A stretch of DNA of 64,000 nt from Accumulibacter sp. (GTDB lineage Bacteria; Pseudomonadota; Gammaproteobacteria; Burkholderiales; Rhodocyclaceae), in NCBI RefSeq assembly GCF_029255285.1, contig NZ_JAPUVI010000029.1, positions 62,001 to 126,000 on the forward strand, read 5' to 3'. A program made the translations under genes and the position numbers. This document shows, one piece after another, positions 43,699 to 52,703 of the stretch; the first letter of the stretch is position 1, and each line of letters starts with the position of its first letter. The notes beneath the pieces are model-generated. The model worked only from the letters and a program-made list of their open reading frames with translations, did no database searches and was not told where the DNA came from.

Positions 43699-44523
43699 CT
43701 ACTGCTCTTTCAGGGCAAAAACTACCGTCCACGGGGTGAATACGTGCCCAGCAAAGCGTAGCGGCGGTATCGCCCGCAGCGCGCCGATGGCGAACCGTTG
43801 CAGCGCCCCAATCGTCGAGGTGTCGACGAGATCGAAGCGGTCCAGGCAGCGAAAGCCGCGGCGTTTCAGATAGGCGGCGAGGGAATAGAAGGTGAACCAG
43901 TTCACCGCTGGGTACTTCGCGTGGTTGGCCAGTTCGGGGCGTGTGCTCATGGCGAGGCGCTCGAATCTTCGCTTCAACAAGCCGGGGTACCAACTATACA
44001 AGGGCAACTGGAACTCCTCTTGGATCGGACATAGCCAGTTGGTGGTGCTAAGGTAGAGCAGGCCGCCCGGTCTCAGAATTCGTATCGCTTCGTTCAGGCA
44101 GCTTTGCCAGTCGGCGACGTGCTCAAGCAGTTCGGGCAGCAGGCAGACATCTGCCGATTCGCCTGCGTACGGCAGCTCAGTGGCTGACCCGACATCGAAC
44201 TGGACATCGAGTTGTTCCGCCTTTGCCCTTTGGCGGGCCAGTTCAATCAAGGGGGCACTCACATCCAGTCCACGTACCCGGTGTCCTTGCCGAGCCCATA
44301 GCCGACATTGCGTGCCCGAGCCACACCCGATGTCCACCACATCGAGTTGCTCCGTGCACCCGTGTCCGGCACCGAGAAGCGCAATAGCCTTGTCGCGGAC
44401 CAGCGTAAAGCGTGCGATTTTTTCGCTGGACAGGCTCTGTCGTTCGTAGTAATCGATGAACCTGTCGTCGCTGGAGTGATTCCATGACCCGGGCAACGGA
44501 GTTTTCGGTACAACGCCCGTCAT
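43699..44523 (-). CDS. class I SAM-dependent methyltransferase
   Basis: 274-aa methyltransferase of the Methyltransf_11/UbiG-like fold. The SAM motif is VVDIGCGSGTQCRLWARQGH (about residues 62-81), then GLDVS and a late HVADWQSCLNEAIRILRPGG. The C-terminal third (WYPGLLKRRFERLAMSTR, YSLAAYLKRRGFRCLDRFDL) resembles methyltransferases of surface polysaccharide clusters, but no such cluster is nearby. A GGAGG-type site (AGGAGGTG) precedes the ATG. It looks like an isolated accessory gene between a decayed stretch and an intron relic. Confidence 0.8.
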   Translation of the reverse strand: MTGVVPKTPLPGSWNHSSDDRFIDYYERQSLSSEKIARFTLVRDKAIALLGAGHGCTEQLDVVDIGCGSGTQCRLWARQGHRVRGLDVSAPLIELARQRAKAEQLDVQFDVGSATELPYAGESADVCLLPELLEHVADWQSCLNEAIRILRPGGLLYLSTTNWLCPIQEEFQLPLYSWYPGLLKRRFERLAMSTRPELANHAKYPAVNWFTFYSLAAYLKRRGFRCLDRFDLVDTSTIGALQRFAIGALRAIPPLRFAGHVFTPWTVVFALKEQ

Positions 44524-44861
44524 CTTTTCACCTCCTACGGAACAGCCAATTCTGCCTACCGTGACGGTGTCTGCGAAAAGCGAAGCGCTGACCGCACCAC
44601 CGCCATAATCACAATATCATCATATCACAGGCTCGTTCACTTTACTCTGTAGGCCGCCTCGGCTTCAGGGCAATCACATGAATCTTATACAAAACCGAGC
44701 AGTTCCGCCGGGGCCGGCTCGACGACGTGCGACGCGCCTTGCCCGAACGCTTACCACACAACTCACCGGCATCCTCAACGACTTCGAAGCCGGCAAGCTG
44801 TGGTGAAAAAAATTGAATCAGCACTTTCCGTGCGCCGTGTCAAGGCGCTGTCTTCCAGCGG
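44524..44861. other. intergenic region before the group II intron relic
   Basis: Contains an AT-richer patch (about 44605-44640) and a short open tail ending at 44805, but nothing I can name. It is the presumed 5' exon side of the intron. No promoter or terminator stands out. Confidence 0.4.
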
Positions 44862-45872
44862 GTGCGAAACTCGCCCGGCAACTTTCGCTCCGGCCGGTAG
44901 CAACTGGAGCAGTCGTGGAGGCAACGAAGCGGCTGAAGCCTCTGGTGTAGAGGGTTCTGTAAGGAACTTGGCGACCATGCAGGCCGTAATGTGAATGAAT
45001 ATCGAGCAGGCCTCGAAAGTGATAATGCGGAAGCCGACTCGCCGGGAAGCGGGGAAGGCCGTTGTTACAGGCGAATGCGAGCGAAATGCCGTCTGTGGTT
45101 CCGCCGGGGTAATGGTGACGGCATGTGTGGAAGAGGAAGGCAGACGCAACACGGGAAGCCCCATCCCGTGGTCAAGCGCAAGACCAACCGGAGGCCCGCG
45201 AGGGACAGGCCGGGCGAGGTGGGGTGGCGGAGAGGCCCGTAGTATCGGTGAAGCCGGGTAATGCCGATGGAGGAAAGGGGCCTTGGTTCAAGACCAACAA
45301 TACCGCAAGAGCGGTTTGACTTCCTGGGTTACACCTTCGGGCGGTGCTACAACCAGAAGAATGGGCGCGCCTATATCAGCGCCCGGCCCTCGCGGAAGAG
45401 CATCAAACGCATGGTGGACAGCATCATCCAGGAAACCGACCGCCGCCGAATATTGCTGGACGCCGAGTATGTCGTGGGACGCTTGAACCGGAAACTAACT
45501 GGCTGGGCGAATTACTTCAACATGGGTCCAGTCAGCCCGGCCTATCGAGCGATCAACGCCCATGTGCTCACACGGCTCCGCCGGTGGTTGTGTGCGAAAC
45601 ACAAGGTTCTGGGCAAGGGGGAACGATGCTACCCCGACCGGTATTTCTACGAAAAGTTGAAGCTGGTCAATTTGCCGAAAAGAACGCACGACCTTCCGTG
45701 GGCGAAAGCGTGACGTCTTGTCCGAGAGGCGGATGCGGAAAATCCGCACGTCCGGTTCGATGAGCGGGATGTGGAAACGGGGCTATGACCAAGCTACTTG
45801 GGCACCGTCAGACGAAAGGGACGGAAACAGACAAGCTGAGCCTACCGCCAGCGCGCCACATCTCGACTCTAC
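44862..45872 (+). mobile_element. group II intron relic, internally deleted
   Basis: A GTGCG 5' boundary at 44862 fits the GUGYG consensus. Domain I-like sequence follows to about 45290 (AUCGAGCAGGCCUCGAAAGUGAU region). The element then jumps straight into the last third of the reverse transcriptase. After the maturase end comes a domain V-like hairpin (about 45725-45757, GGATGCGG-AAAA-TCCGCAC core) and about 110 nt of 3' sequence. The fourth base of the domain V helix appears to be G rather than C (GAGGCGG), which would break the catalytic AGC triad. The 3' end is approximate. The orientation is opposite to the lipid operon, and it lies immediately beyond its last gene. Confidence 0.75.
45303..45713 (+). 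pseudogene. ltrA: group II intron reverse transcriptase/maturase, C-terminal fragment
   Basis: About 136 residues remain, beginning at ERFDFLGYTFGRCYNQKNGR (end of the RT thumb) and including the maturase (GIIM/X) signature LNRKLTGWANYFNMGP and the ending [13 protein letters not shown]. Intact proteins of this family are roughly 400-450 aa, so fingers and palm with the YADD catalytic box are gone. A 150-codon frame from 45261 fuses the fragment with intron leader sequence and is not a functional protein. Confidence 0.85.
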
Positions 45873-45888
45873 TAAGTTCGATAGGCGG

Positions 45889-46320
45889 CTAACCCGCGTT
45901 GCCGCTGCCCAGTGCCTTGCTCAGGCTTCGCATCAGCAGGCCGATGCCAGGAAGCTTCGTGTACAGCTCTTCGGCGGTATCCCAGTAGTCGCGATGGTAG
46001 TTGACCTTGCCATCGGGGTCGAATTTCAGATGCGAGACGCCGCGTATAACCAGTGGCTCGCTGCACCACGGTCGGAGGCCGAAATGAAAGGTCCACACCA
46101 GCATCGCGCCGTGCTTGTCGACGATCCGCTCGCCTATGACGAAAAACGGGTTGCTGACCTGGCGGAACATGTGGCCGAAAATGCTCTGGATGGCATGCAC
46201 ACCGCTCACTTCGTTGAACGGATCCTTGAACCAGGCATTTTCGGCGTAGAACTCAGGAAAGCGAGCGACATCCGCCGGACTCAGGGTTTCGTAGAAACGG
46301 ACCAGAGCGTCGATGCTCAT
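45889..46320 (-). CDS. NTF2/SnoaL-like protein, last gene of the lipid operon
   Basis: 143-aa protein with an NTF2-like fold, recognised by [33 protein letters not shown] at the N-terminus and [13 protein letters not shown] near residue 110. Such folds are small enzymes or binding proteins. A homologue recurs in light- and sigma-factor-controlled cfa/DUF1365 operons. It starts 1 nt after the stop of the dehydrogenase gene. The intron relic begins about 15 nt beyond its end. Confidence 0.82.
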   Translation of the reverse strand: MSIDALVRFYETLSPADVARFPEFYAENAWFKDPFNEVSGVHAIQSIFGHMFRQVSNPFFVIGERIVDKHGAMLVWTFHFGLRPWCSEPLVIRGVSHLKFDPDGKVNYHRDYWDTAEELYTKLPGIGLLMRSLSKALGSGNAG

Positions 46321-46321
46321 G

Positions 46322-47077
46322 TCAGCCTCCGGTCAAGCGGCGGATGAGTGGGAAATACCAGCCATAGGGTAGCCATGCCAACAGTTTCATCAGGCAGGTG
46401 AAGCGCTTCGGGAAATGGATTTCGAAGTTTGCCGATCTGAAGCCATCGACTATAGCCGTTGCCGCCTGTTCGGGCGTCAGCAGGCACGGCATGGCGAAAT
46501 CGTTTTGGGCGGTGAGCGGCGTGGCGACGAAGCCGGGGTTGATCACCCAGACGCCGATTCCCTTCGGTGCGAGATCGAGGTGCAGGACCTCGGCAAAGTG
46601 GATCAGTGCCGCCTTGCCTGGGCCGTAGCACAATGCCTTGGGCAGGCCGCGATAGCCGGCGACGCTGGCCACGAAAGCGATGCCGCCGCCCGGCTTCAGG
46701 TCGGGCAGGACGGCGGCGGCGACGCGCAGGGCTGCCGTGAAGTTTACCTTGATGACCCGCTCGGCGACGGCCAGATCGAAATTGGCGACGCGCATCGGAA
46801 CGTAGTCTCCGGCCAGGTAGACCACGAGGTCGATGCCGCCCCAGGTCGCCAGCACGGTCGCGTGGGCAGCGGCCAGGCTGTCCGTGTCGGTCACGTCGCA
46901 GCGCATCGGCAGGGCACCGGCGGGCGCCTGCTCCTGCAGCTTTGCCGCGTTGCGCGCCGAGAGCACCAGTCGTGCGCCACGTCTGGCCAGTTCGCTGGCC
47001 AGCGCTGCGCCTATGCCGCTCGAGGCGCCGATCAGCCAGACGCGCTTTCCCGTCCAGTCGGTGAAGGTCGGGTTCAT
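46322..47077 (-). CDS. short-chain dehydrogenase/reductase
   Basis: 251-aa SDR with the cofactor motif [21 protein letters not shown] (about residues 12-32), a VVYLAGDY segment in place of NNAG, and catalytic Ser and YGPGKAAL (Tyr-x3-Lys). The C-terminal region after [19 protein letters not shown] may touch the membrane. The start at 47077 overlaps the DUF3833 stop (ATGA). A redox role in lipid modification is inferred from the operon. Confidence 0.88.
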   Translation of the reverse strand: MNPTFTDWTGKRVWLIGASSGIGAALASELARRGARLVLSARNAAKLQEQAPAGALPMRCDVTDTDSLAAAHATVLATWGGIDLVVYLAGDYVPMRVANFDLAVAERVIKVNFTAALRVAAAVLPDLKPGGGIAFVASVAGYRGLPKALCYGPGKAALIHFAEVLHLDLAPKGIGVWVINPGFVATPLTAQNDFAMPCLLTPEQAATAIVDGFRSANFEIHFPKRFTCLMKLLAWLPYGWYFPLIRRLTGG

Positions 47078-47595
47078 CGCTTGACGAAGGTCAGCGTGAC
47101 TTCGCCCAAATGAAAGCCCCATTTGGACATGGCGGATCGGTTCATCATCACCTTGTCGTCCATCAGGAACATCCAGTCGTCGAAATCGACGTGATAGACC
47201 TTGCCATTGACCGGCAAGGCGAGTACGTAGCGCCAACGCAAGGCGTTGCCCGAGACTTCGCCGACGGCCTCGCCGACCACATCGTCGGCCTTGCCGCGAA
47301 AGCTGCCGTCGGCCTGCCGGGTCAACGTCCATACCCGGCGCGACGTGCTGCCGTCAGACCATCGGAAATGCTCGTCGAGGGTGCCTGTGTCGCCTTCCCA
47401 GCGCGCATCGATGAGCACGTGGAAGCGCTTCGTCACTTCGCCCGAGCGACTCTGGAACATGCCCCAGGCGTCGAGCGTGCCGTTCATATACGCTTTCAGG
47501 TCGAGCGCCGGTTGTTCCGATCGGTATCGATCGACCTCGATGGCGGCACAACCAGCAATGCCCAGTGCGAAAGCGGCGGCGAACAAGAGTTTCAT
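47074..47595 (-). CDS. DUF3833 lipoprotein
   Basis: 173-aa protein with a lipoprotein signal peptide: MKLLFAAAFALGIAGC, lipobox AGC with the cysteine at residue 16. The DUF3833 domain fills the remainder (YMNGTLDAWGMFQSRSGEVT, then VYHVDFDDWMFLMDDKVMMN), which suggests a lipocalin-like beta fold in the periplasm. It overlaps its neighbours by ATGA on both sides. Found with cfa/SDR/DUF1365 genes in other bacteria; the function is unknown. Confidence 0.87.
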   Translation of the reverse strand: MKLLFAAAFALGIAGCAAIEVDRYRSEQPALDLKAYMNGTLDAWGMFQSRSGEVTKRFHVLIDARWEGDTGTLDEHFRWSDGSTSRRVWTLTRQADGSFRGKADDVVGEAVGEVSGNALRWRYVLALPVNGKVYHVDFDDWMFLMDDKVMMNRSAMSKWGFHLGEVTLTFVKR

Positions 47596-48818
47596 CGCAG
47601 GATCTCCAGGGAATGGCGCCAGCGCCAGAGCAACAGGCCGGCCAGCGACTTGAAAGCGAGCGGCAGAAGGGCATAAGCGACGGTCAGCGCCAGCAGCCCA
47701 TGGCCGCTGCCGGGGACGTAGCCGAGGCTGCCGAGCAAGGGCAGGGAAAGCCCTGCGGCCAGCGCCAGGTTGAGTTTGGCGACAAAGTTCCAAACGCCGA
47801 AGCAGGCGCCCGCCTGCCCCTGCCGCTCGCCGAGGTCAGCCGCGATGGCCGCCGGTAGCGCAAGATCGGCGCCGAGTGCAACACCGGAGGCGAGGCAGAT
47901 GGCCGCGAAGGGTCCGAGGTCGCCGGGGCCGAGCAGGCTGGCGCCGGCAAAGGCGACGATCGACAAGCCCATCGCCCCGAGCCAGGCGGCGACCCGGCCG
48001 TAGCGCGTCGCACAATGGACCCAGAGCGGCAACGAGGCGGCGCCGGCGACGAAATAGAGGGCCAGCAGGGCACCGCTTGCCTCGCTCAAGCGCAGCACAT
48101 CGGCCACGAAAAACAGGAACAGCGTGGCCGGCAGGGCAGCGGCAATGCCGTTTGCCACGAAGACCAGAAGGAGGCGGCGGAAGGCCGGGTCGGCGAAAAC
48201 GCGACGCAGGCTTGGCAGCAGCGGTTGGCTGACAGGTTGCGCGAGGGGAGTACCGGCGGCGACCCAGGAAAAGGTGGTCGCCGCGGAGATCAGCAGCAAG
48301 GGCGGCAGTACCCAGCTCAGGCGGGCGATGCCGTCGTCGAGGCGGCTGGCCAGCAAACCTGGCAGGGCGGCGGCAAGTACCACGCCGAGCAGGCCGAAGC
48401 CCTCGCGGGCGGCTGTCAACCGGGTGCGCTGACCGACGTCGCGTCCGATGTCGGCGCCCCACGCCTGATAGGCGACGGTGGCGGCGGAAAAGCCGAAGTA
48501 GGTCAAGGCCAGAGAGCCTAGCAGCCAGGGAGCCGGATAGTCGGCCGGCGGGTTGAGCAGAGCAATGAAGCCGATGCCAAACGGCAGCAGCGCGATCGCC
48601 ACCATGCGCGGCCGCGAGACGCGATCCGCCAGCCAGCCGAGCCAGGGGTCGATGCCGGCATCGAGCAGGCGGGCGGCGAGCAGGATGAAGCCGAGCAGTG
48701 CCAAAGGCAGGCCGGCGGTTTCGGCATAGAAGCGTGGCACATGGACGTACAGAGGTAGCGCGGCGAAGGCCAGCGGCAGGCCGAGCAGGCCGTAAGCGAG
48801 AACCTTGCCGGTGTGCAT
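47592..48818 (-). CDS. MFS transporter, GPH/MelB-like
   Basis: 408-aa transporter with about eleven or twelve helices. The loop DAGIDPWLGWLADRVSRPR (about residues 50-68) is the sugar/cation symporter (GPH) version of the MFS motif. It may move a lipid precursor or product, but the substrate is unknown. The start at 48818 (MHTGKVLAYGLLGLPLAFAA) lies 1 nt after the preceding stop and its stop overlaps the next gene by ATGA. Confidence 0.85.
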   Translation of the reverse strand: MHTGKVLAYGLLGLPLAFAALPLYVHVPRFYAETAGLPLALLGFILLAARLLDAGIDPWLGWLADRVSRPRMVAIALLPFGIGFIALLNPPADYPAPWLLGSLALTYFGFSAATVAYQAWGADIGRDVGQRTRLTAAREGFGLLGVVLAAALPGLLASRLDDGIARLSWVLPPLLLISAATTFSWVAAGTPLAQPVSQPLLPSLRRVFADPAFRRLLLVFVANGIAAALPATLFLFFVADVLRLSEASGALLALYFVAGAASLPLWVHCATRYGRVAAWLGAMGLSIVAFAGASLLGPGDLGPFAAICLASGVALGADLALPAAIAADLGERQGQAGACFGVWNFVAKLNLALAAGLSLPLLGSLGYVPGSGHGLLALTVAYALLPLAFKSLAGLLLWRWRHSLEILR

Positions 48819-48819
48819 G

Positions 48820-49431
48820 TCAGCCCGCCTGGCGCTTGAGCAGCGCGGCACGCAATTCGGGGGCGCTGGTCTTCGGGTCAAGCCAGATCGCGAAGAAAGC
48901 GCGGGCGAAAGCCGCGTCTTCGATGCTGCCGAGCCGCCGGTCGTTGAAATAGAAGACGGCCGCTTCGGGCGCGAAATAGCCGAGGATATGGTCGCCCGGC
49001 ATGACGTTGGGGAACAGGCGGGTCATCTGCTGTCCCCAGCGCTGCAGCGTGGTTTCGTCGCTGAAGCCCAGATGGCGCATCTCCTTGACGCTTGCATCGA
49101 CGATGGCCTGCGCGGCGATGCTGCGCCGGTAGGTAAGCTTCAGCGCCAATGGCGGGCGTTGCGGGTCGTCCGCAGCCCACAGGGTGGCCTCGTAGACGAG
49201 CAAGCCAAAGCGCCGGAACTCGCCGCTGCCCCAGCGCGAAAGACCGGCGGTCGGGTCGGTGCGCGCGAAGACGGCGAACGGCAACGCTGCCAGGGCAAGA
49301 AGTATCCGACGACGCGCGGCGCAAGCCGGCGGGTTTTTTCCGCCGATTTCCAGCGGCCGAGCGTAGCCTTCGTGCTCAGGCTGGCCTGGTGCCAGCCGCT
49401 CAACGATGAGCAAGTTCGAATTGGACGACAT
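48820..49431 (-). CDS. chalcone-isomerase-like exported protein
   Basis: Up to 203 aa. The chalcone isomerase-like domain covers about residues 60-200 (YEATLWAADD, TYRRSIAAQAIVDASVKEM, NVMPGDHILGYF, FARAFFAIWLDPKTS). A signal peptide-like RRILLALAALPFAVFA lies at residues 41-56, so the product is probably periplasmic. The start is uncertain: ATG at 49431 overlaps cfa by 32 nt, while a TTG at 49413 overlaps by 14 nt. Plant-type chalcone chemistry is unlikely; bacterial members of this fold bind fatty acids. Confidence 0.8.
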   Translation of the reverse strand: MSSNSNLLIVERLAPGQPEHEGYARPLEIGGKNPPACAARRRILLALAALPFAVFARTDPTAGLSRWGSGEFRRFGLLVYEATLWAADDPQRPPLALKLTYRRSIAAQAIVDASVKEMRHLGFSDETTLQRWGQQMTRLFPNVMPGDHILGYFAPEAAVFYFNDRRLGSIEDAAFARAFFAIWLDPKTSAPELRAALLKRQAG

Positions 49432-50590
49432 CGACGTTTCCGGCCCGAAAGCCGGCCTCACAATAGCAAAGGTACATCCGCCAGAGGCGGCGGAAGGTTT
49501 CGTCGAAGCCTTGGAGGGCAATGGCCGGCCAGTTCGCTTCGAAGGTGTGGCGCCATTCGGCCAAGGTGCGTGCGTAGTCGAGTCCGAAAGCGTATTCGTC
49601 GCGCACCGCCAGCCCCTGCCTGGCCGCGGCGGCACGGAAAGCGCTGCGCGAGGGCAGCATGCCGCCTGGGAAGATGTACTGCTGAATGAAGTCGGTGCCC
49701 TTGCGGTAGCTGGAAAACAGGTCGTCGCGGATGGTAATGCTCTGGATCACCGCCCGGCCACCCGGTTTCAGCGCGCTGGCCACGGCTTTGAAGTAGCCTG
49801 GCCAGAAGCGTTCGCCGACCGCTTCGAACATCTCGACGGAAACGACGTGGTCGAAACTTTCCATGATGTTGATGTCACGGTAGTCCTGCAGGCGCAGGTC
49901 CGCGTTCGGCACGTGTTTCTTCGCCCAGTCGAGCTGCGCCGGCGAAAGCGTCACACCGGTCACCGCGAGGCCCTGGGCGACGGCGAGTTCGGCAAAGCCG
50001 CCCCAGCCGCAGCCAATTTCGAGCACGCGCTCGCCCGGGCGGGCGGCCAGGCGCTGCAGGATGCGGTGATACTTGGCGCGCTGGGCCGCCGCCAGCGTAC
50101 CGTCATCGACCTCGCGATAGATGGCGGCGGAGTAGCTCATGCTCGGGTCGAGCCAGAGTCGGTAGAAGTCGTTGCCGAGATCGTAGTGAGCCATGATGTT
50201 ACGCCGGCTGCCGGCGCGACTGTTGCGGTTGAGGCGGTGCCGCAGGCGCGCCGCCAGCAGACGGGGCCAGGAACCATAGACCGCCCTGCCGATCGCCTCG
50301 CGGTTACGGGCCAACAAGGTCAGCAGGCCGGTGACGTCGTGGGAGTCCCAAAGGCCGTCGAGATAAGCTTCGGCCAGCCCGATGTCGCCGCGCGCCAGGA
50401 CCATGCCGAACAGGGATTCGTCGCGCACATGCAGCGTGACGCCGTGCTCACCGTCACCGAACAGGGCGCCAGAGCCGTCGGGGAGACGAATTTCGAGCAG
50501 GCCGCCGCGGAGTTTTTCCAGCAACTCGAAGGTCAGGCGGGTGTCGCGGGCCAGGCGTTCGCCGCCGCGAAGTATCATGGTGTCGTTCAT
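49400..50590 (-). CDS. cfa: cyclopropane-fatty-acyl-phospholipid synthase family methyltransferase
   Basis: 396-aa SAM-dependent methyltransferase acting on unsaturated phospholipid acyl chains. Key motifs are MAHYDLGNDFYRLWLDPSMS (about residues 135-155), VLEIGCGWGGFAELAV (SAM site), SVEMFEAVG, and FIQQYIFPGGMLPS. It could make cyclopropane rings or add a methyl branch; the family alone does not decide. The start overlaps the DUF1365 stop by ATGA. Confidence 0.9.
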   Translation of the reverse strand: MNDTMILRGGERLARDTRLTFELLEKLRGGLLEIRLPDGSGALFGDGEHGVTLHVRDESLFGMVLARGDIGLAEAYLDGLWDSHDVTGLLTLLARNREAIGRAVYGSWPRLLAARLRHRLNRNSRAGSRRNIMAHYDLGNDFYRLWLDPSMSYSAAIYREVDDGTLAAAQRAKYHRILQRLAARPGERVLEIGCGWGGFAELAVAQGLAVTGVTLSPAQLDWAKKHVPNADLRLQDYRDINIMESFDHVVSVEMFEAVGERFWPGYFKAVASALKPGGRAVIQSITIRDDLFSSYRKGTDFIQQYIFPGGMLPSRSAFRAAAARQGLAVRDEYAFGLDYARTLAEWRHTFEANWPAIALQGFDETFRRLWRMYLCYCEAGFRAGNVDVVQFELAHR

Positions 50591-51351
50591 TTGCTTGATT
50601 CCTGGAGAGCTTGGGGGGCACGGGCACCACGGAAAGGCACCCCTTTTAGCCAGAGTTTCAGGGCCTGCCAGTGGATGCGGACGATCACGCCGGCGGTCAG
50701 GAACGGCATGCGCAGGAAGGCGCCGAGCAGCGCCGCGGCACCCCAGGTCCGCGGCTTGCCGGAAATGGAAGTAAGCAGCAGTTCGCCCTCGGCGTCGTCG
50801 TAATCGATGCGGGCCAAGGGTACTGGCCGGTCGAGGTAAAAGCGGAAGCGGTAGCCACCGGTGATCTCGTTGAACGGCGAAACGTGAAATTCCTTGTCCG
50901 CCCACAGTTCCTGCCCATCACGCAGCGGGGTGCCGTCAGGCTCGTGCAGTAGGTAGGCATGTGTCGCGCCGAAGGTGTTATTGACCTCGGCGAGCACGGC
51001 GATCAGTGCGCCGGCGTGGTCATGGCAGAACCAGAAGCTGACCGGGTTGAAGACGTAGCCGAACAAGCGTGGAAAAGTCTGCAGGATGATCTCGCCATCG
51101 TCCGGCAGACCACGTGCGCGCAGTTGGGCGCTAATCCAGGGCAGCAGTGGGCTGCCGTCGCGCGGACCGTGGTCTTCTTGCCGGAAGCTGAGCAGACTGC
51201 TCCGGTCGACCCCGAAGAACAGGCAATTTCCGGCCGCCAGATCGCGCACCGGTAACTGGATGTAGAAGACGGGGTAGACGAAGGCATGGACCACCGGCCG
51301 CAGTCGGCGGTGCATCACATGACCGAGGAAGAGTCGCGGCGAGGGAGTCAT
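50587..51351 (-). CDS. DUF1365 protein
   Basis: 254-aa protein of the DUF1365 family, with FLGHVMHRRLRPVVHAFVYPVFY at the N-terminus and FGYVFNPVSFWFCHD around residue 103. It is nearly always beside cfa-type genes. As I recall, its Rhodobacter sphaeroides counterpart (UfaO) takes part in furan fatty acid formation, probably at the oxygen-insertion step. The ATG at 51351 comes 7 nt after the flavoprotein stop; an overlapping TTG at 51366 is possible. Confidence 0.88.
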   Translation of the reverse strand: MTPSPRLFLGHVMHRRLRPVVHAFVYPVFYIQLPVRDLAAGNCLFFGVDRSSLLSFRQEDHGPRDGSPLLPWISAQLRARGLPDDGEIILQTFPRLFGYVFNPVSFWFCHDHAGALIAVLAEVNNTFGATHAYLLHEPDGTPLRDGQELWADKEFHVSPFNEITGGYRFRFYLDRPVPLARIDYDDAEGELLLTSISGKPRTWGAAALLGAFLRMPFLTAGVIVRIHWQALKLWLKGVPFRGARAPQALQESSK

Positions 51352-51358
51352 GGCACGC

Positions 51359-52693
51359 TCAGGCAAAGGCGGCGGCGCGCCGCATCGGAGCGGGCAAGGG
51401 CTGCCACGGCGCGTTCAGCCCCATGCCGTTGGCGACGCGCAGGGCCGACTTCAGGCCGTCTTCGTGGAAACCGTAACGGCCCCAGGCACCGGCCAGCCAG
51501 ATGCCGCCATCGCCCTGGATAGCGCTGGCCGGATCGCGGAGCTTCTGTTGGGCGGCGATGGCCGGACTGTCGAAGATCGGGTGAGCGTAGTCGAATTCAG
51601 CCAGTATCTTGGCGGGATCAGGCTGGCGTGCCGGATTGAGGGTAACGACGACCGGCGCTTCGAAAGGCAGCGGCTGCAGCTTGTTGATCAGATAGGAAAC
51701 CCCGACCGGCTGTTCACCCGGCTGGCCCGCCGCGGCAAAGTAGTTCCAGGCCGACCACAACTTGCGGTTGCGCGGCAGCAGCTTCGGGTCGGTGTGCAAT
51801 ACGGCGCGGTTGGGCTGATAGCGGACGGCCGACAGCACCTGGCGCTGGGCATCGCTGGCCGTGCCACCGAGGATGGCCAGCGACTGGTCGCTGTGGCAGG
51901 CCATGACCACTTGGTCGAAATGCTCGCTGCCGAAGCGATGGGAGACGCGCAGGCGGCCGCCTTCGCGTGTCACGGCGCAGACTGCGCACGCCAGACGGCA
52001 TTGCGAACCGTTGTCCTTGATCCTGGCGGCCAGGCGGCGGACGTATTCGCGGCCACCGCCTTCGACGGTGCGCCACATGGGACGGTCGAAGACCTGCAGC
52101 AGGCCATGGTTTCGGCAAAATCGGATGAAGGTGGCGAGCGGCATATCGAGCATCTGGGCGGTCGGGCAGGACCAGATCGCGGCCGCCATCGGCAGCAGAT
52201 ACCAGTCGGCAAAGGCCGCCGAATAGCGTCTTTCCGTCAGGAAATCGCGCAGGCATTGCCGGTTGTCGGGGTAGGCGAGCAGCCAGTCGCCGGTTTCGCG
52301 GTTGAAACGCAGGATGTCGGCCAGCATGCCCCAGAATTCGCGGCGCACGAGATTGCGCTTCTGGCCGAACAGGGTCGCGAGGTCGCTGCCAGCCCATTCG
52401 AGCCGCGGGTTTTCCAGGCTGACGGCGAAAGACATTTGGCTCGTGACGCTGTCGACGCCGAGGTGTTCGAAGAGCGCGATCAGGTTGGGGTAGGTCCTCT
52501 CGTTGAAGACGAGGAAGCCGGTATCTACCGGGTGCGTCCGGCCTTCGAGCGTCACATCGATGGTATTGGTGTGGCCGCCGAGATAGGTGCCGGCCTCATA
52601 CAGGGTGACATCGTTTCGCTGGCTGAGCAGCCAGGCGCTGGCCAGCCCCGAAATGCCGGCGCCGACGACAGCGATGCGTTTTCTGGTAGGCAT
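51359..52693 (-). CDS. FAD-dependent amine-oxidase-like oxidoreductase
   Basis: 444-aa flavoprotein. The Rossmann FAD motif is IAVVGAGISGLASAWLL (residues 6-22) with YEAGTYLGGHTNT and PVDTGFLVFNERTYPNL, typical of the cfa-linked flavin oxidoreductases. The FAD-contact end GIWLAGAWGRYGFHEDGLKS is present. In R. sphaeroides a protein of this type (UfaD, as I recall) desaturates a methylated acyl chain. AAGGAGAA lies 6 nt upstream of the ATG at 52693, immediately after the small orf. Confidence 0.88.
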   Translation of the reverse strand: MPTRKRIAVVGAGISGLASAWLLSQRNDVTLYEAGTYLGGHTNTIDVTLEGRTHPVDTGFLVFNERTYPNLIALFEHLGVDSVTSQMSFAVSLENPRLEWAGSDLATLFGQKRNLVRREFWGMLADILRFNRETGDWLLAYPDNRQCLRDFLTERRYSAAFADWYLLPMAAAIWSCPTAQMLDMPLATFIRFCRNHGLLQVFDRPMWRTVEGGGREYVRRLAARIKDNGSQCRLACAVCAVTREGGRLRVSHRFGSEHFDQVVMACHSDQSLAILGGTASDAQRQVLSAVRYQPNRAVLHTDPKLLPRNRKLWSAWNYFAAAGQPGEQPVGVSYLINKLQPLPFEAPVVVTLNPARQPDPAKILAEFDYAHPIFDSPAIAAQQKLRDPASAIQGDGGIWLAGAWGRYGFHEDGLKSALRVANGMGLNAPWQPLPAPMRRAAAFA

Positions 52694-52703
52694 GCTTTTC
52701 TCC

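Noticed and set aside
45261-45713. Intact 150-aa gene in the intron region
   Set aside because: Its first 14 codons are intron RNA sequence and the remainder is the C-terminal end of a reverse transcriptase, so it is a deletion product.
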